From Calocera cornea HHB12733 (taxonomy: Eukaryota; Basidiomycota; Dacrymycetes; Dacrymycetales; Dacrymycetaceae): DNA of 64,000 nucleotides. The number at the start of each line of letters is the position of its first letter. Within the stretch, counting starts at the first letter, position 1. The notes under the pieces were generated by a model. That model made no database searches, was not told where the DNA came from, and saw nothing but the letters and a program-made list of their open reading frames with translations. The DNA lies in assembly GCA_001632435.1 (NCBI GenBank), contig KV424034.1, forward strand, positions 37,299 to 101,298, given 5' to 3'. Shown here piece by piece: positions 1-11,460 of this stretch. Made by a program: the position numbers and the translations under genes.

Positions 1-448
1 TACTTCTTGAAGAGGTCGTTGATCTCCTGGTCGGATGAGCGCAGCTTCGGCCCGGAGTGGTACCACCCGATCATACGTTCCTTGGCTGGAGGGCTGATGA
101 GTGCCCGTGCTCAATCATGCACGACAACAGATGCGTACCATTGACCTTCTTGAACATCCCAAACATGCCCTCGATGAAGTTGTGATCCAGAAACCACGTC
201 TTTGGGTCCTTCTCATCCTCCTCGAACGGCACAGCAAACGAGTTCGCAACGTTGATCGTCTTCCCGTTGTCTTGCCCAAGCAGCACACCGACGACCCGCT
301 TCTTCGTCCGTGCGGCAACACGAGAGTGGTGGTCGGTGACGGAGAGGAGGACGAGCGGGTGCACGACTTCAGCATGAGGTCAGACATAATGCACATATGA
401 TGGCGAGAAATGGTACGCACTGACTGTTGTGCCCGCCAAGGCGGTCAT
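1..448 (-). CDS. RPN8: 26S proteasome regulatory subunit RPN8/PSMD7 (5' part; gene runs off the left edge)
   Basis: Rpn8 is the non-catalytic MPN-domain partner of the deubiquitinase Rpn11 in the 19S proteasome lid. Three exons are visible: 448-421, 366-139 and 85-<1, with introns of 54 and 53 nt. The protein starts [20 protein letters not shown] and continues through [26 protein letters not shown] and [13 protein letters not shown], the classic MPN core of this subunit. It carries no JAMM zinc motif: WYHSGP stands where active MPN+ enzymes have a His-x-His, as expected for Rpn8. The first exon codes only nine residues plus a split codon; the start is supported by the frame joining to IVHPLVLL. 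The 3' end lies outside the window. It is divergent from the hydrolase gene, 364 bp away. Confidence 0.93.
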
Positions 449-812
449 CTAAGAGGACAGTCAGCATCCGCATCTGAAGCTGAGAAGACATGCGTGCCTG
501 CTCCGTTGATGTTGCCGGCATGCTGATCTACTTTGGGGGTATGCGCGAGAGCAAAAGAGGACGAAAGGAGTTGCTGGAGAAGGGGGTCGTGCGAGGGAAA
601 GCGGCGCGTGTATGCGCTGAGCTCAGGGAGCTCAAGCACTTGCGCGTCGCCTGCTTATGTGCTTACGTAAGTCCTCTGATGGTCGTTCTGTCGGCGTCCA
701 TGTGCTCCTCGTCATCTGCGGGTCCCTTCCGGGAACGGCATGCAGTCCGGCGAATGCGCACATATGTGGACCTAGTTTCCGTGCCAGCGCGTGTACACGG
801 CCGAACGAGGCG
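449..812. promoter_or_regulatory. Divergent intergenic region RPN8 / hydrolase
   Basis: A 364 bp spacer between two divergent start codons, so it should carry both promoters. I see no convincing TATA box or other named motif. An in-frame ATG for the hydrolase exists at 657, but using it would bury the signal-like N-terminus. Confidence 0.5.
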
Positions 813-3645
813 ATGCGGTCCCTCATCTATATCCCTGCTTGCGCCCTCCTGGTCATCTCGCCCTTACTCACGGGTGTCGGCGGCTCGAAGCAACACGCAA
901 TGACGGCCCCAGGGACCTCAGACGCGCTCGAGGCAACGGTCGATGCTGCGTGGTCCGTTCTCGGCCCCTTCCCGCAGCAGGCAAGGGAGCAGCACTTCCT
1001 GTCGCCTGCCTTCCCCTTCCCGGCAGCGTCATTACCGCCTGCGGATGAGATAGGAAGCAATCGGACGTGGCCCTCCGCTCTAGCGGACGGTGGGGAGGTC
1101 GGGTGGGGAACCGTGGCAATGCAGGAGTGGGAGGTAGACATCAGCTACCCAGATGTGAGGTACGTATATGCACCAGGCGCATCGCCCTGTCTGACTGAGT
1201 GGATTCAGATGGAAAGACATACGATCAACGGGTGGATGGGCCGCACTGCAACATCATTCGCTGCTTCACACGACAGTGACTATCCCGCCGCTCATCGTAC
1301 CATACCAACTCGAGTTGCGCCTTTCTCAAGCAAGCTTCTTCTGCCTCCTGCCACGCTCAGTCGCAACACCCTCTACACCCCATTGGCATCACGCGAACAT
1401 CTACGGCCTGAAGCACTACCCTCCTACACTCCTGCAAATCGCCGCGAGCGCCGAAGAACAAGTCTACGATCTTTGGGTGTCTGCGGACTACGAGATCCGC
1501 CTGTTTGGTGACCCTCTGTTCTCGACTGGAGGGGATCAGCCCATTACGCACATTGGGGTGGACGTCGCACTTCGGGCCATACGACACGGCCCAGAGCCGT
1601 TGCACGCGGAAGACGTCACTCCAGAGTTTGTGGACGGATGGGCCTTCGGGAGTGCCTTTGGCATCGGTATACGTGCAGGATCGGTCGGCGTCGAACTCGA
1701 CGGCGTGGAAGTAGATGGCGTCTCCGGTCCGGACATCCAGTTCATTATTGCATACAAAAGCCTAGACCGCAAGTGGTCACTGGCACCATTGCAAACGCGC
1801 ATAATCCCGCTCAGGATCAGTCAGAGCGGACCCATTCCTGCCGCCGTGGAGTCGATTCCCTTCTCTATCTCTTTCTCCACCCCCGACAGGGCACATGCAT
1901 ATATAGTCGATGTCGATATTCCGATCAAGCACCGCCGGCCCTGGTGGACGCACAAGGAGCATGAGACGCTGCTTTCTACCTATCTACTCTCTGGCCTCCC
2001 ACAGGCATTCGTCGCCCTCCCTCCTCTTTCCCCAAATCCAGCGGGTAGCGTCGCTGCTCCTGTAATCCTTGGTCTCCACGGCGCCGGAGTCTCCCTCGAG
2101 TTTCCTTTCTGGCCCGCATCGGTTGACCGGAAGGAACACAACTGGGCAGTGTTCGCAAGTGGAGGAACGGAATGGGGCTCGGACTGGCATGGAGTCAGTG
2201 CTTCCGATGCCTGGGGAACTGTGGCCAGTCTTCGAGCATTCATCTCCACCTGCAAGGCGGGGTGGCAGGCCTTCACCCCTGGAGATGCGACCGTGGTCAT
2301 TGGTCACTCGAACGGCGGGCAAGGCACTTGGTACCTCACCTCTCGCTTCCCCGACCTCGTCTCGGCGTCAGTGCCGACTTCAGCATGGCTCACGCCGCCA
2401 CACTACGTCCCTCTCACATTCTCGCGCTCGGTGCACTTTGTAGACTCCAAGCTACGTGGCGTGCTTGACGCGGCCTTGATGAGTGACGGGAACGATCTCT
2501 TCCTCTCCAACGTGCAGGGCGTCAAGAACGGAGTCATGGCGGTGCACGGCGGGGCGGACGAGAACGTGCCGGTTTGGATGACTCGTGAGGCTGTTGGGCT
2601 TGCGAGGGCCTGGGGCGCGGACAAGGTTGCCTATCTTGAAGTGCCGGACAAGCCTCACTGGTGGGACGACACCTTCCGCTCGCCGCGAGTCAGCGGCTTC
2701 CTCTCCCATGTATTGGCCGCTCCGACATTCGGGCCACCAGCAGAGCTTCCCGAGAAGTGGACCATTACGGCTGTCAACCCGGCAGAAATGGGGACAATGT
2801 TCGGCTGGTCGATCGACGAGCTTGAGCAGCCTGGAAGGCTCGCACGGCTTGAAGTGCAGCGAACGTGGCGAGACGAAGACACTGTCATACTCGATGTGAA
2901 GACGACGAATGTCGACAGTTTCACGGTTGGCGAGGTTGGACATACCACTCAGCTTCGTATCAATGGAGGGGCGGTTGGGGCTTTGCGAAGGGGCGTACAC
3001 AGAGCTTCTGAGGGTTCCTGGAAGCACATGGGCCTTGGACCGACAGTCCCTATGGCACCTGCCGCTCCGATCTCAAGCATATTCGTCTCCAGTGGTCCAT
3101 TGACGATTGTCGTTCCTCAGTCCTCTGAGCATGCTCAGTTGGTAGGGGCAAGGCTTGCTCATGCGTTGTTCCTGTACTTGCGGGTGGACGCCGAGGTTAT
3201 CACGGACGCCGAGGTTACCCCGCACGACACCACATTGAAGTTGTTGCAAGGCAGCAAGCTCAGCACGGAGAACTCGATCATCATCGGTGGATATGAGAAC
3301 ACTTTAACCCGTGCACTCTTAGAACGAAAGAAGTCGGCATTCTCGTTCGACTCTTCCCATCGGCTCCAGCTCGCCGGTCGTACCTTCGCTGAGCCTTCCA
3401 CCGGTGTCCTCTTCCTGCACCCTCATCCAGGTTCCGACAGTGCCATGGCATTGATCATGGCCGGTTCTGATGAGGCCGGCTTGGAGCGCGCTCTGCGAGC
3501 TCTTCCCCTCCGGACCGGCGTAGCAGTGCCTCAGTGGCTTGTGGTCGGCGAGGACGCGGACTGGATGGGCATGGGCGGCGTGGATGCTGCGGGTTGGTGG
3601 ACTAGGTCGTGGGGAGTCAGCCAGGAAATGAGCTGGTTCTCCTGA
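813..3645 (+). CDS. Secretory alpha/beta hydrolase, prolyl-oligopeptidase-like (S9-type fold), ~927 aa
   Basis: Two exons, 813-1159 and 1209-3645 (49 nt intron; the split AGA codon restores YPDVRW). The N-terminus MRSLIYIPACALLVIS is hydrophobic and signal-like, so secretion or an endomembrane location is likely. The catalytic domain in the middle shows the oxyanion-loop strand LGLHGAG, the nucleophile elbow GHSNGGQGTW (Ser nucleophile), an acid-loop candidate HGGADENVPVWMT and a late KPHWWDD that may supply the catalytic His. A long N-terminal region with GWAALQHH precedes it, and a beta-rich C-terminal region of about 300 residues follows. This architecture is typical of large fungal hydrolases distantly related to S9 peptidases; the substrate is unknown. 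The start at 813 is chosen over an in-frame ATG at 657 because of the signal peptide. Confidence 0.85.
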
Positions 3646-4102
3646 GCGGTAGGAAGAACCAAACTATTGGCTTGAGATCCTCAAGTTAGAACTAGATGAT
3701 AAAGATGTTTCTTAGATGACGTCCAGGTCGCCGGAATAGAGTAGCAGATGATTGGCGGACCGCGTTCTCAAGGGGCTGCTATGCGATATCTATCCGGAAC
3801 TCTCCTGTCGACAGTAAGGGTGAGTACTCGAGAACACAACAGGTTGTACTCACCTCGGAGAACATCTTCCCCTGAATTGTGTCGGAGACACAGCAGCAAC
3901 AGGGGCAGAAGCGCTGCACGTGCCCGGTGCCAAACCCTGATGCCCACCGCGCTCACCACCCACCACCCGGTACATAACGCAGAGCTCTGTACGGGCCCAC
4001 GTTGTCCATCACCGCCCGCAGGGCACGGTGGCCGTCGCCTCACATTCTCCAGCTCCCTCTTACTCTTCCCTCTGCACTCCGCTCACGCTCACAGCCAGCA
4101 GC
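3646..4102. other. Intergenic, no gene seen
   Basis: 457 bp with no supportable gene. The part just before 4103 is pyrimidine-rich, as often seen upstream of fungal starts, so it probably holds the promoter and leader of the next gene. Confidence 0.5.
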
Positions 4103-5548
4103 ATGCTAGACCTCGAAACACTGGACGACCCCTCCCTCTGGCGCCCATCCAGAAAGCGCGCCCCCGCCCTCCCTCCAACCCCACCAGGCGGCTCAGTCCA
4201 CCCCCGCCCCGACTCCGCATCCTCCCACACCCGCCGCTCACTCCTCCTCTGGACATCCTCCTCCTGCTCACCCCCACCCTCCGCGCCCCATCCTACGCCC
4301 GCTACAGCGCCCCATGCGCGGAAGGGCCAGAAGTTCCGAGTGCCGCGGAAGGTGCCCGGGTACCTGAAGGACGAGGCGCTCCGGATGTTGCAGGATGGGC
4401 GGGCGGGTAGGATGCCGCGCGGAGTGAGGGCGCCGGAGCTGGAGTGGGCCCTGCAGGTGGTTGATTTGTGTGGCAAGAAGAGGGAGGTGAGGACAGCGGG
4501 GTGGGAAGGCATCACTGCACTCCGGGAGAGGATCGCCAAGTCTCAAAGGTACGCCCCCCACTCTGCTCTGCTCTGCATAAGTATCTAGCTGACAAACAGC
4601 AGCATATACCCAGCACGGAAGCTCCTGCTCTACACCCTCCCCAGCCTCCAACTAGTCCAGGATGGGTGGACAGCCTCCGAGGCCCAGCTCACCCCGGCGA
4701 TGACCCTGTTCTGCTCCCTCCCCTCCCTCCCCTCCCTCCCCATTCCCCTTCCCAGCATCTTCCTTTCTTCTGTCCTTCCTTCCCCTCCCCCAGCTATACC
4801 CCCGCTTGCCCCGGCCAAAAACTACCCATCATGGATTGCCGCCCTCCCCTCCCACATGGCCGACGACCTCCTCACGCTCTATGCCAGCCTGCTCACCTTC
4901 CATTTCCCGCCGTACCAGGGCTTCCGCATCCACGCCCACAACCCGCCGGGCCTGCCACACGGGTTTGCAGTGCATCATCCGCTTTGCGCCGGGCCGCTAC
5001 TCATCCTGTCATACATGCCCGTGGAGGAATTCGACCTGGCCCGCTGCAGAGAGGCGCATATCTCGGGCCTCCTCGCGACAGCGGCGGACATGGTCTCGCC
5101 TTGTTTGTACTTGCTATCGGTCTTTGGGACTCGTTGGAGAGCGATACGCGTGTCTGAGGTTGAGGAAAGCGTGGAATGCTCGCCCGTCATTCATCCGGAT
5201 GCTCTGCCGCCTACTACGTTCCCGGGCGACTGCTCTGCACATACTTGGGCGCCTAGCCTGCTGTCAACGGAGTCCTTCCGCACGTTCTCGGAGATCGCTC
5301 ATGATATGAAGGCCTTCTTCCTACCGCACTGGATTGCTCCCGAAGAAGGCGAAATCGTCGTCCGTCTCCCTACGTATCGCATCGGCGAACTCACCCCAAC
5401 CTCTGCGGCAGCTGGCGACCGGAACGCCATCCACTGGCTAGCCGCACCCGAGATGATCGAGATCCTCCCTTCTGCCGACCAAAACCCACTCCCACTCCCT
5501 AATAACGCCCGGAGGGCTAGAGTGCGCCTGCCGCGGTCCACAAACTAA
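4103..5548 (+). CDS. Unrecognised fungal protein, ~464 aa
   Basis: Two exons, 4103-4548 and 4600-5548; a second acceptor at 4602 would drop one Ser. The protein begins MLDLETLDDPSLW. Residues 20-75 are a Pro/Ser-rich low-complexity stretch, followed by a basic segment (GQKFRVPRKVPGYLKDEAL). The rest has alternating hydrophobic and Pro-rich segments, including a Leu/Pro/Ser-rich run around residues 185-215, with no motif I recognise. The reading frame stays open for about 950 nt after the intron, with fungal-like composition, so a real gene is likely. It may be lineage-specific. No function is offered. Confidence 0.7.
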
Positions 5549-5982
5549 CGTCTTCACGACCACGCTTTGCTCGTTTCACTACCATTCACTGATCACTGTC
5601 CGCCGTCGTTGCTGTAATGGTCTGCTCTCATTGATACCTTCTGCACTGCATTCCTGCCTACACTTCTATGTTCTACGATTCACCTCCATCACAGAGTATT
5701 CCCACAGAGTATAGATTCCTCTTGCATTACCTAGACCATGTTGTCTCCTAGCCGTTGTTAATGTACGTCATGACCACATTTCCGGCGGAGCAAGCCGGCA
5801 GTCACGTGCGAGACCCTTGCGCTATTCTGGTGGCGATGCAGAAGCCCCGGAAATTATTTGCCCCCGTTGCAGGCATCCAAAATTCACCACGACTCGCCTT
5901 TTTCAGCGCTCGCGACCAAACCGCTGACTATCGTCCTTTTTCTATTTTCCATTCCGCTACAGCCAAAATCCTACGCTCTTAA
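5549..5982. promoter_or_regulatory. Intergenic / NOP1 promoter region
   Basis: 434 bp upstream of fibrillarin. It contains TCACGTG at 5802-5808, a bHLH (Cbf1-type) E-box. E-boxes are a plausible element for a ribosome-biogenesis gene, but a single 7-mer is weak evidence. Nothing else is recognisable. Confidence 0.35.
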
Positions 5983-7153
5983 ATGGCTTTTGGTACGTCG
6001 GCTTGGACTGATGGTCTGCCACGGGGTTGCTGATAGGTTGGGTTGTAGGCGCACCTGGCGGAAGGGGCGGGGACCGAGGTGGGAGGGGCGGCGGACGAGG
6101 CTTTTCTCGCGGCGGCGCCGGTGGCAGAGGTACGCCCAGATGCTACTTCACCGCTATATGCTGTCTAACAGCTCTGCACAGGCGGTGGACGCGGCGGTGG
6201 TGAGCATGGCCAAGCGGTATTCGGAGCGAGTTGCTGACATGGCCGTAGGTTTCGGAGCCCCCCGAGGACGTGGTGCGCCGCGCGGCGGGGCGCGTGGTGG
6301 GCGCGGAGGTGGGCGCGGCGGTCGCGGCGGGTCGAACGTGACGATCGAGCCGCATATCCATCCGGGTGTGTTCATCGCCAAGTCGTCGAAGGAGCAGATG
6401 CTGGTCACGAAGAACATCACCCCTGGCGAGGCCGTCTATGGCGAGAAGCGAATCTCCGTCGAGACCAAGGAGGGCGACGGCGAGTCCCAGAAGGTCGAGT
6501 ACAGGGTGTGGAACCCCTTCCGGTCCAAGTTGGCCGCGGGTGTCCTGGGTGGCCTGGATAACATTTGGATCAAGCCCGGCGCAAAGGTGCTGTACCTCGG
6601 TGCTGCGAGCGGCACGAGCGTGAGTCATGTTGCCGACGTCGTCGGACCGGTGCGTCATCTTCCTTTCTCGGCATGACATGCGGCTTACGGTCTTCGTAGA
6701 CCGGTGTCGTCTACGCCGTCGAATTCTCTCCCCGGTCTGGGCGTGACCTAATCACTATGGCGAAGAAGCGGACGAATGTCATCCGTATGTCCTTTCCTCC
6801 GCGCTCCCTGAAACTCCCCTCACAGTTACGCAGCGATCATTGAGGATGCTCGGCAACCGCAGCGCTACCGGCTGCTCCTCTCTATGGTCGACGTGATCTT
6901 CGCCGATGTTGCCCAGCCGGATCAGGCGCGTATCGTTGCCCTCAACGCGCACTCCTTCCTCAAAAACCACGGCCACGCTGTCATCTCCATCAAGGCCAAC
7001 TGCATCGACTCGACCCTCCCGGCCGAGGTCGTCTTCGCGAGCGAGGTGAAGAAGCTGCAAAAGGAAAAGTTCAAGCCGAAAGAGCAGCTCACGCTCGAGC
7101 CGTATGAGCGTGATCACGCTATTGTCGTGGCCGAGTACCTGCGCCATGTGTAG
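5983..7153 (+). CDS. NOP1: Fibrillarin, box C/D snoRNP 2'-O-methyltransferase
   Basis: Fibrillarin methylates ribose 2'-OH groups of rRNA in nucleolar box C/D snoRNPs, guided by snoRNAs. Six exons: 5983-5992, 6049-6129, 6182-6199, 6249-6649, 6700-6784 and 6834-7153, giving 304 aa. The first ~70 residues are a Gly/Arg-rich (GAR) domain spread over four tiny exons. The methyltransferase domain follows, with the SAM-binding strand [20 protein letters not shown], then [34 protein letters not shown] and the signature C-terminus [16 protein letters not shown]. Introns are 49-56 nt, too short to host a typical box C/D snoRNA. Length and order match the family. Confidence 0.97.
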
Positions 7154-7630
7154 GCGATCTTCCGAGTAGTATACTTTTGGTGTAATTCTCTTGTTTCGCT
7201 TTGTATTCTCGCCTTCCAGAAATGGTATATCGGCTTCCGATCTGGCATCTCGGGCGGGACTTCCACACGTTCCGGATGGATGAAACCAACAAGCTCTTTG
7301 GGGGTGACCGGGAGAGCCCATCTTTTCGCCTCGACGCACACTTTATACAAACCCGCGCAGATAATCGTGTACCCGGCTCATTGCGTGCATGTGCCGGATA
7401 ATCTCGCGGAGATGTCGCACTCATATGCACCGGCCGACTCGTGCCGCCTGTCCAATCGCGCCAGGGCTCGCCTAGCCGGGAGGAACCCGATAAGCCATCC
7501 TGCGCGTCCTCCCCACGCGCATATAGCCAACCAGCAGCCAGCTATGGAATAGACCGGGTTCCGTTAGACACCAGCCCTTCCCACTCGTTCCTCTCCTCTT
7601 TCTCTTTCTCTTCCTGCCACCATCATCACC
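7154..7630. promoter_or_regulatory. Intergenic / CPS1 promoter region
   Basis: 477 bp with no gene. A CT-rich tract at about 7585-7620 lies just upstream of the CPS1 start, a common fungal leader feature. Confidence 0.45.
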
Positions 7631-9622
7631 ATGGAGAAAGGCGCCATCCTCCCCTCCGCCGCAGCGCCCGCAGCGCCCAAGCAGCAGTCGCTCCTCTGGA
7701 AGCTCGCAAAGCTCGCAGTCGTCTGCCTCGCCGCCGGGTACCTCGTCGCCCCGCACCTGAGCCTCGTGCATTCCCACCTCCCGGCTCGCCTGGGCGGAAC
7801 CCATGGCCACAGTCACGCCCCCCTGGCTGCCTCATGCGCCCAGACAGGCGCGCTCAAGCCAAGCAATGCCACGCTCCTCACTGCGCTCTACACGCAGTTC
7901 GCCGACCCCGTCTTCGTCAACAAGAGCGCGGAGCTGCTCGGCGCGAGCGTGCGTATCCCCACGGAGACGTATGACGGGCTGGGCGAGGTCGGAGAGGACG
8001 AGCGGTGGGAGAAGTTCGGCCCGTTCCATGCATGGCTGGAGGGCGCGTTCCCGAGTGTGTAAGTGGGCCTCGCTGCGGAGGGGTGAATAGGCGTTGATGG
8101 GGGACATAGGCACACCGCGTTCAAGAAGGAGACGGTAAACACCTGGGGCTTGGTCTTCACGTGGGAAGGCACGGACAGTAGCCTCAAGCCGATCATGCTT
8201 ACCGGTCACCAGGGTACGCGCCCCTTTCCGCGCAGGCTCGCGCGTATGTAGCTCACAATCCACGCCCGTAGATGTCGTCCCCGTTGAGGAGAACACGTAC
8301 GACCAGTGGACGCAGCCTCCGTTCTCGGGGTACTTTGACGGCGAGTGGGTGTGGGGCCGGGGCAGCTGCGACGACAAGGGTGGCCTGGGTGCGTTGCTTT
8401 CTCTGCGGAAACCGTTCTGCTTAGACTGACTCGAACGGCACCAGTCGCGATCATGATCGCCATGGAGTCGCTCGTGAAGCAGGGCTTCGTCCCCGCGCGC
8501 ACCATCATACTGTCGTTCGGCTTCGACGAGGAGGCCTCGGGGCTCAAGGGCGCGGGCGAGATCGGCAAGCTCCTGCTCGCCCGCTACGGCGAGGACAGCG
8601 TCGCTTTGCTCGTGGACGAGGGTGCCGGGTACAGCGAGATCATGGGAGCGATGTATGCGACGCCCGGGGTGGGCGAGAAGGGCATGTTCGATGCGCGGCT
8701 GACGGTGAACACGAAGGGGGGCCACTCGTCGACCCCGCCCAAGCACACGGGTATCGGCATCCTCTCCTCGCTTGTCACCGCGGTAGAGGCGAACCCGATC
8801 CCGCCGCGGCTGACGCGCGCGAACCCGTTCTACTCCACCCTGGTCTGCATTGCAGAGTACTCCCCGGACGTGCCGAAGAAGGCGCGTAGCCTCATTAAGC
8901 GCAGCCAGAAGAGCGACAAGGCGCTCGCCAAGCTCGGCGAGTGGGCGCTCGAGAGCCTCCCTGCGGGCGTGGCCGTCCTCCCTATCGGCCCGAGCCTGAT
9001 GTCCACCACCCAGGCCGTCGACCTCATCCAGGGCGGCGTAAAGGTCAACGCGCTTCCGGAGCAGTCATGGGCCGTCGTCAACCACCGCGTGAGCGTCAGC
9101 GACTCGCCCGCCGTCGTCCAGGCTCATTTGACGGAGCTGCTTGCCCCCCACGCGGCCAAGTGGAACCTCTCCCTGGACGCGTTCGGCGAGCTCGTCTCTG
9201 CCGACACGGCTGACGCCCCCAAGGTTGGCTCCCTCGTCCTCACCGACGCCTTCGGCACCTCTCTCGAGCCCGCCCCCGTCACGCCCTCCTCGGGCGCCGT
9301 CTGGGAGGTCCTGGGCGGGACGATCAAGACCGTCTTTGCGCACAACGACGGGCTGCCCGCCTCTGTCCGCGCCGCAAAGCTCGAGGCGGGCGAGGAGGTC
9401 GCAACGGAGATCAACCTCGCGCCTGGGATCATGAGCGGGAACACGGACACGCGCCATTATTGGCCGCTTACCGAGCATATATTCCGCTATGCGCATAACA
9501 GGCCCGAGGGGATCGGCAACGGCTTCCATACCGTCAACGAGGCTATGGGCATCGAAAACTTCCTGGCGGGCGTCGAGTTCTTCGCGACGCTCGTCCTGAA
9601 CGTGGACGAGGCGGACCTGTAG
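7631..9622 (+). CDS. CPS1: Vacuolar Gly-X carboxypeptidase (M20 family), ~608 aa
   Basis: A zinc carboxypeptidase that releases C-terminal residues from peptides, delivered to the vacuole as a type II membrane protein. Four exons: 7631-8058, 8110-8213, 8272-8388 and 8445-9622. A single N-terminal membrane anchor lies at about residues 23-45. M20 metal-site residues are visible: His176 in GHQDVV, Asp211 or Asp212 in SCDDKGG (bridging), catalytic Glu245/246 in DEEASG, Asp274/Glu275 in VDEGAG and His554 in TDTRHYW. The small lid domain lies between about residues 290 and 430 (GGHSSTPPKH). The C-terminus GFHTVNEAMGIENF is typical. Its 3' end is convergent with the 2OG oxygenase, 126 bp away. Confidence 0.93.
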
Positions 9623-9748
9623 TCCCCGCGACCCAAAATAAATTGTCCGTCCTAATCGGGGTTGAGGAAATCAAAGTGTTTCATCCGTGCCAGTCTGGTC
9701 TCTCTACACGCGTACATATGCTATTTAATCCACATCATTGACTATGGT

Positions 9749-11005
9749 TTAGTCGAAGAACTGGCCCTTGAAACCAGGAAGGATGACCGCGTCCTTCTTG
9801 TCCTTGTAGGACCCGCGGCTCTGCTGCCACTTCTGCTTGGCATACGTCCACTCCTCCATGGTGGGGACGTCGTACCCGCCAGCCTCGAAGTCGTTTTTCG
9901 AGAAGCCCTCGCGCTGCAGGACAGGCGACTCGGCAACGGTAGCGAGCTTGAGGTCGTTCTTGGGGCGCGCAAAGTACAGCAAGCCAAGGCGGTCCACGTG
10001 CTGCTGGTCGCGGGGCGGGGTCGCAACGCGGTGGATGGTGCTCTTGACGTAGCCACCAGTCAGAAGGGAGAGCGCGTCGCACGCGTTGACCGTGAGCGTC
10101 GCGTCTTGTGGCTTGACCCAACGCCATTGGCCATCCGTGTGGTCCTTGATCTGGAGCGCCGCAACGGGCTGACGGAACAACAGGGTGAACGACCCAAGGT
10201 CGGTGTGGCCGCGGCCCCAGAGGCCGCCGAGCTTCTTGTTCTCCTCCGGAGTGTACTTGCCGTACTTCATGTACCGAAGGTGGTCCTCGCTCTTCTGCTC
10301 ATACTTGTGCAGGTCGACAAAGTAGTTCTCCGGGAGCTCAAGGGCAATCGCAAGCAGAACAAAGAGGTGGTCAAGTACCTCGGAATGGAGGGACTGCAGA
10401 GAACCGGATTAGGAGGTGGCTTCGTTTATTCGGGAATGGACCCACCCTGGCAAACTCCTCGATCTCGACAATGTGGTCCTTGATCAGCTGGGGGTACGCC
10501 TGATCGAAGTATCCGTTGAACTTGGGCATGTTGAACACCTCGACACGGTCGGTCAAACCGGAGGACTCCTCAATGCTGGGGAACGATAAGCATTTGATTA
10601 CTGAACGACAGAGGCGCTTACACGCGACGTCCAGCAGGACGGTAACCGTTGTACTCGCCATTCTCGAGGTCCGGGACGTACTTCAGCTTCTCCTCCAGAG
10701 GGAGGTTGTAGAAGGCGTTGCCGATGGCAAACTGCCTGCTGACGCGGTCCTGGGAGATATTGAAGTTCTAGGCGTCTTTAGTCAGGGGAGTCATGAGTCA
10801 TGACAAGATGACTTACCTTGACATAGAAGAAGCCCTTGATCCTCAGGGCGTCGATCAAGACCTTCGCCTGCCTCTGCTTGCCTTCCGGGGTATCAATGTC
10901 ACCGAGGTCGACAGTGACGAGCTCAGCCCATTCAAGGTTCTCCTTCGTCTCTTGGACGTAGTCATAGCTCAGGGGTGTGAGCGTAGGAGGGACGGCAACC
11001 GGCAT
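9749..11005 (-). CDS. Isopenicillin N synthase-like 2OG-Fe(II) oxygenase, tandem copy 1 (369 aa)
   Basis: A non-heme iron, 2-oxoglutarate-dependent oxygenase of the fungal IPNS-like family; the substrate cannot be deduced. Four exons: 11005-10817, 10767-10622, 10575-10446 and 10393-9749. Iron ligands are His218 and Asp220 in GHTDLGSF and His276 in STIHRVATPP; Arg290 in DRLGLLYF should bind the 2OG carboxylate. The N-terminal segment has the usual DALRIKGFFYVK. It is a tandem duplicate of the gene at 11461-12720: exon lengths (189, 146, 130, 645 nt) and intron phases are identical. Both belong to a family with a third, more distant member at 31175-32331 and a broken piece at 19.3 kb. Confidence 0.93.
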
Positions 11006-11460
11006 TTTGTGGAATGTATTTGGAGCAACGATCAAGCTTGACACAAGGAGGGCAGTGCTGGGTATCCCTCAACTCCCGAGTCCAGGCAGCCTCTTATCTC
11101 TTCCATTTTTTAGAATCGGCGCTCCTGGGTCCGATAGTTTCGACATCGCTATGTCAGCCGAGCCGCGGTCCGAAGGTGGAAGTGGATGTTGTCGTGCCTA
11201 GACAGCGGTATCGCGACATCGCGGGGGCAGAATACGACAGAGTGCGGATTGCCTTTTTGGTGCTGCGGGGTCAGACAATTATGCACGGAGCCGAACTCGG
11301 CAACGACTCCGGTCGGACCAATATCCCCTTCTTTACTCCAATCAGCTTAGCGGTTTGTAAAATCGATGAGGTGTGGACAGCATTGCGTCTATTCCAGTCC
11401 CTTTCCCTAGGCAATCACAACACTTTACGCCTTACAACCGCTTATACAGCTAAATATAGT
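11006..11460. promoter_or_regulatory. Upstream region of 2OG oxygenase copy 1, with blocks shared with copy 2
   Basis: 455 bp between the tandem genes. Three short blocks also occur upstream of copy 2 in the same order: TTTCGACATCGCT at 11138-11150, GTTGTCGTGCC at 11188-11198 and a TCGCGACATC..GCGGG block at 11211-11225. They may be retained promoter elements or simply residual duplication homology. Confidence 0.5.
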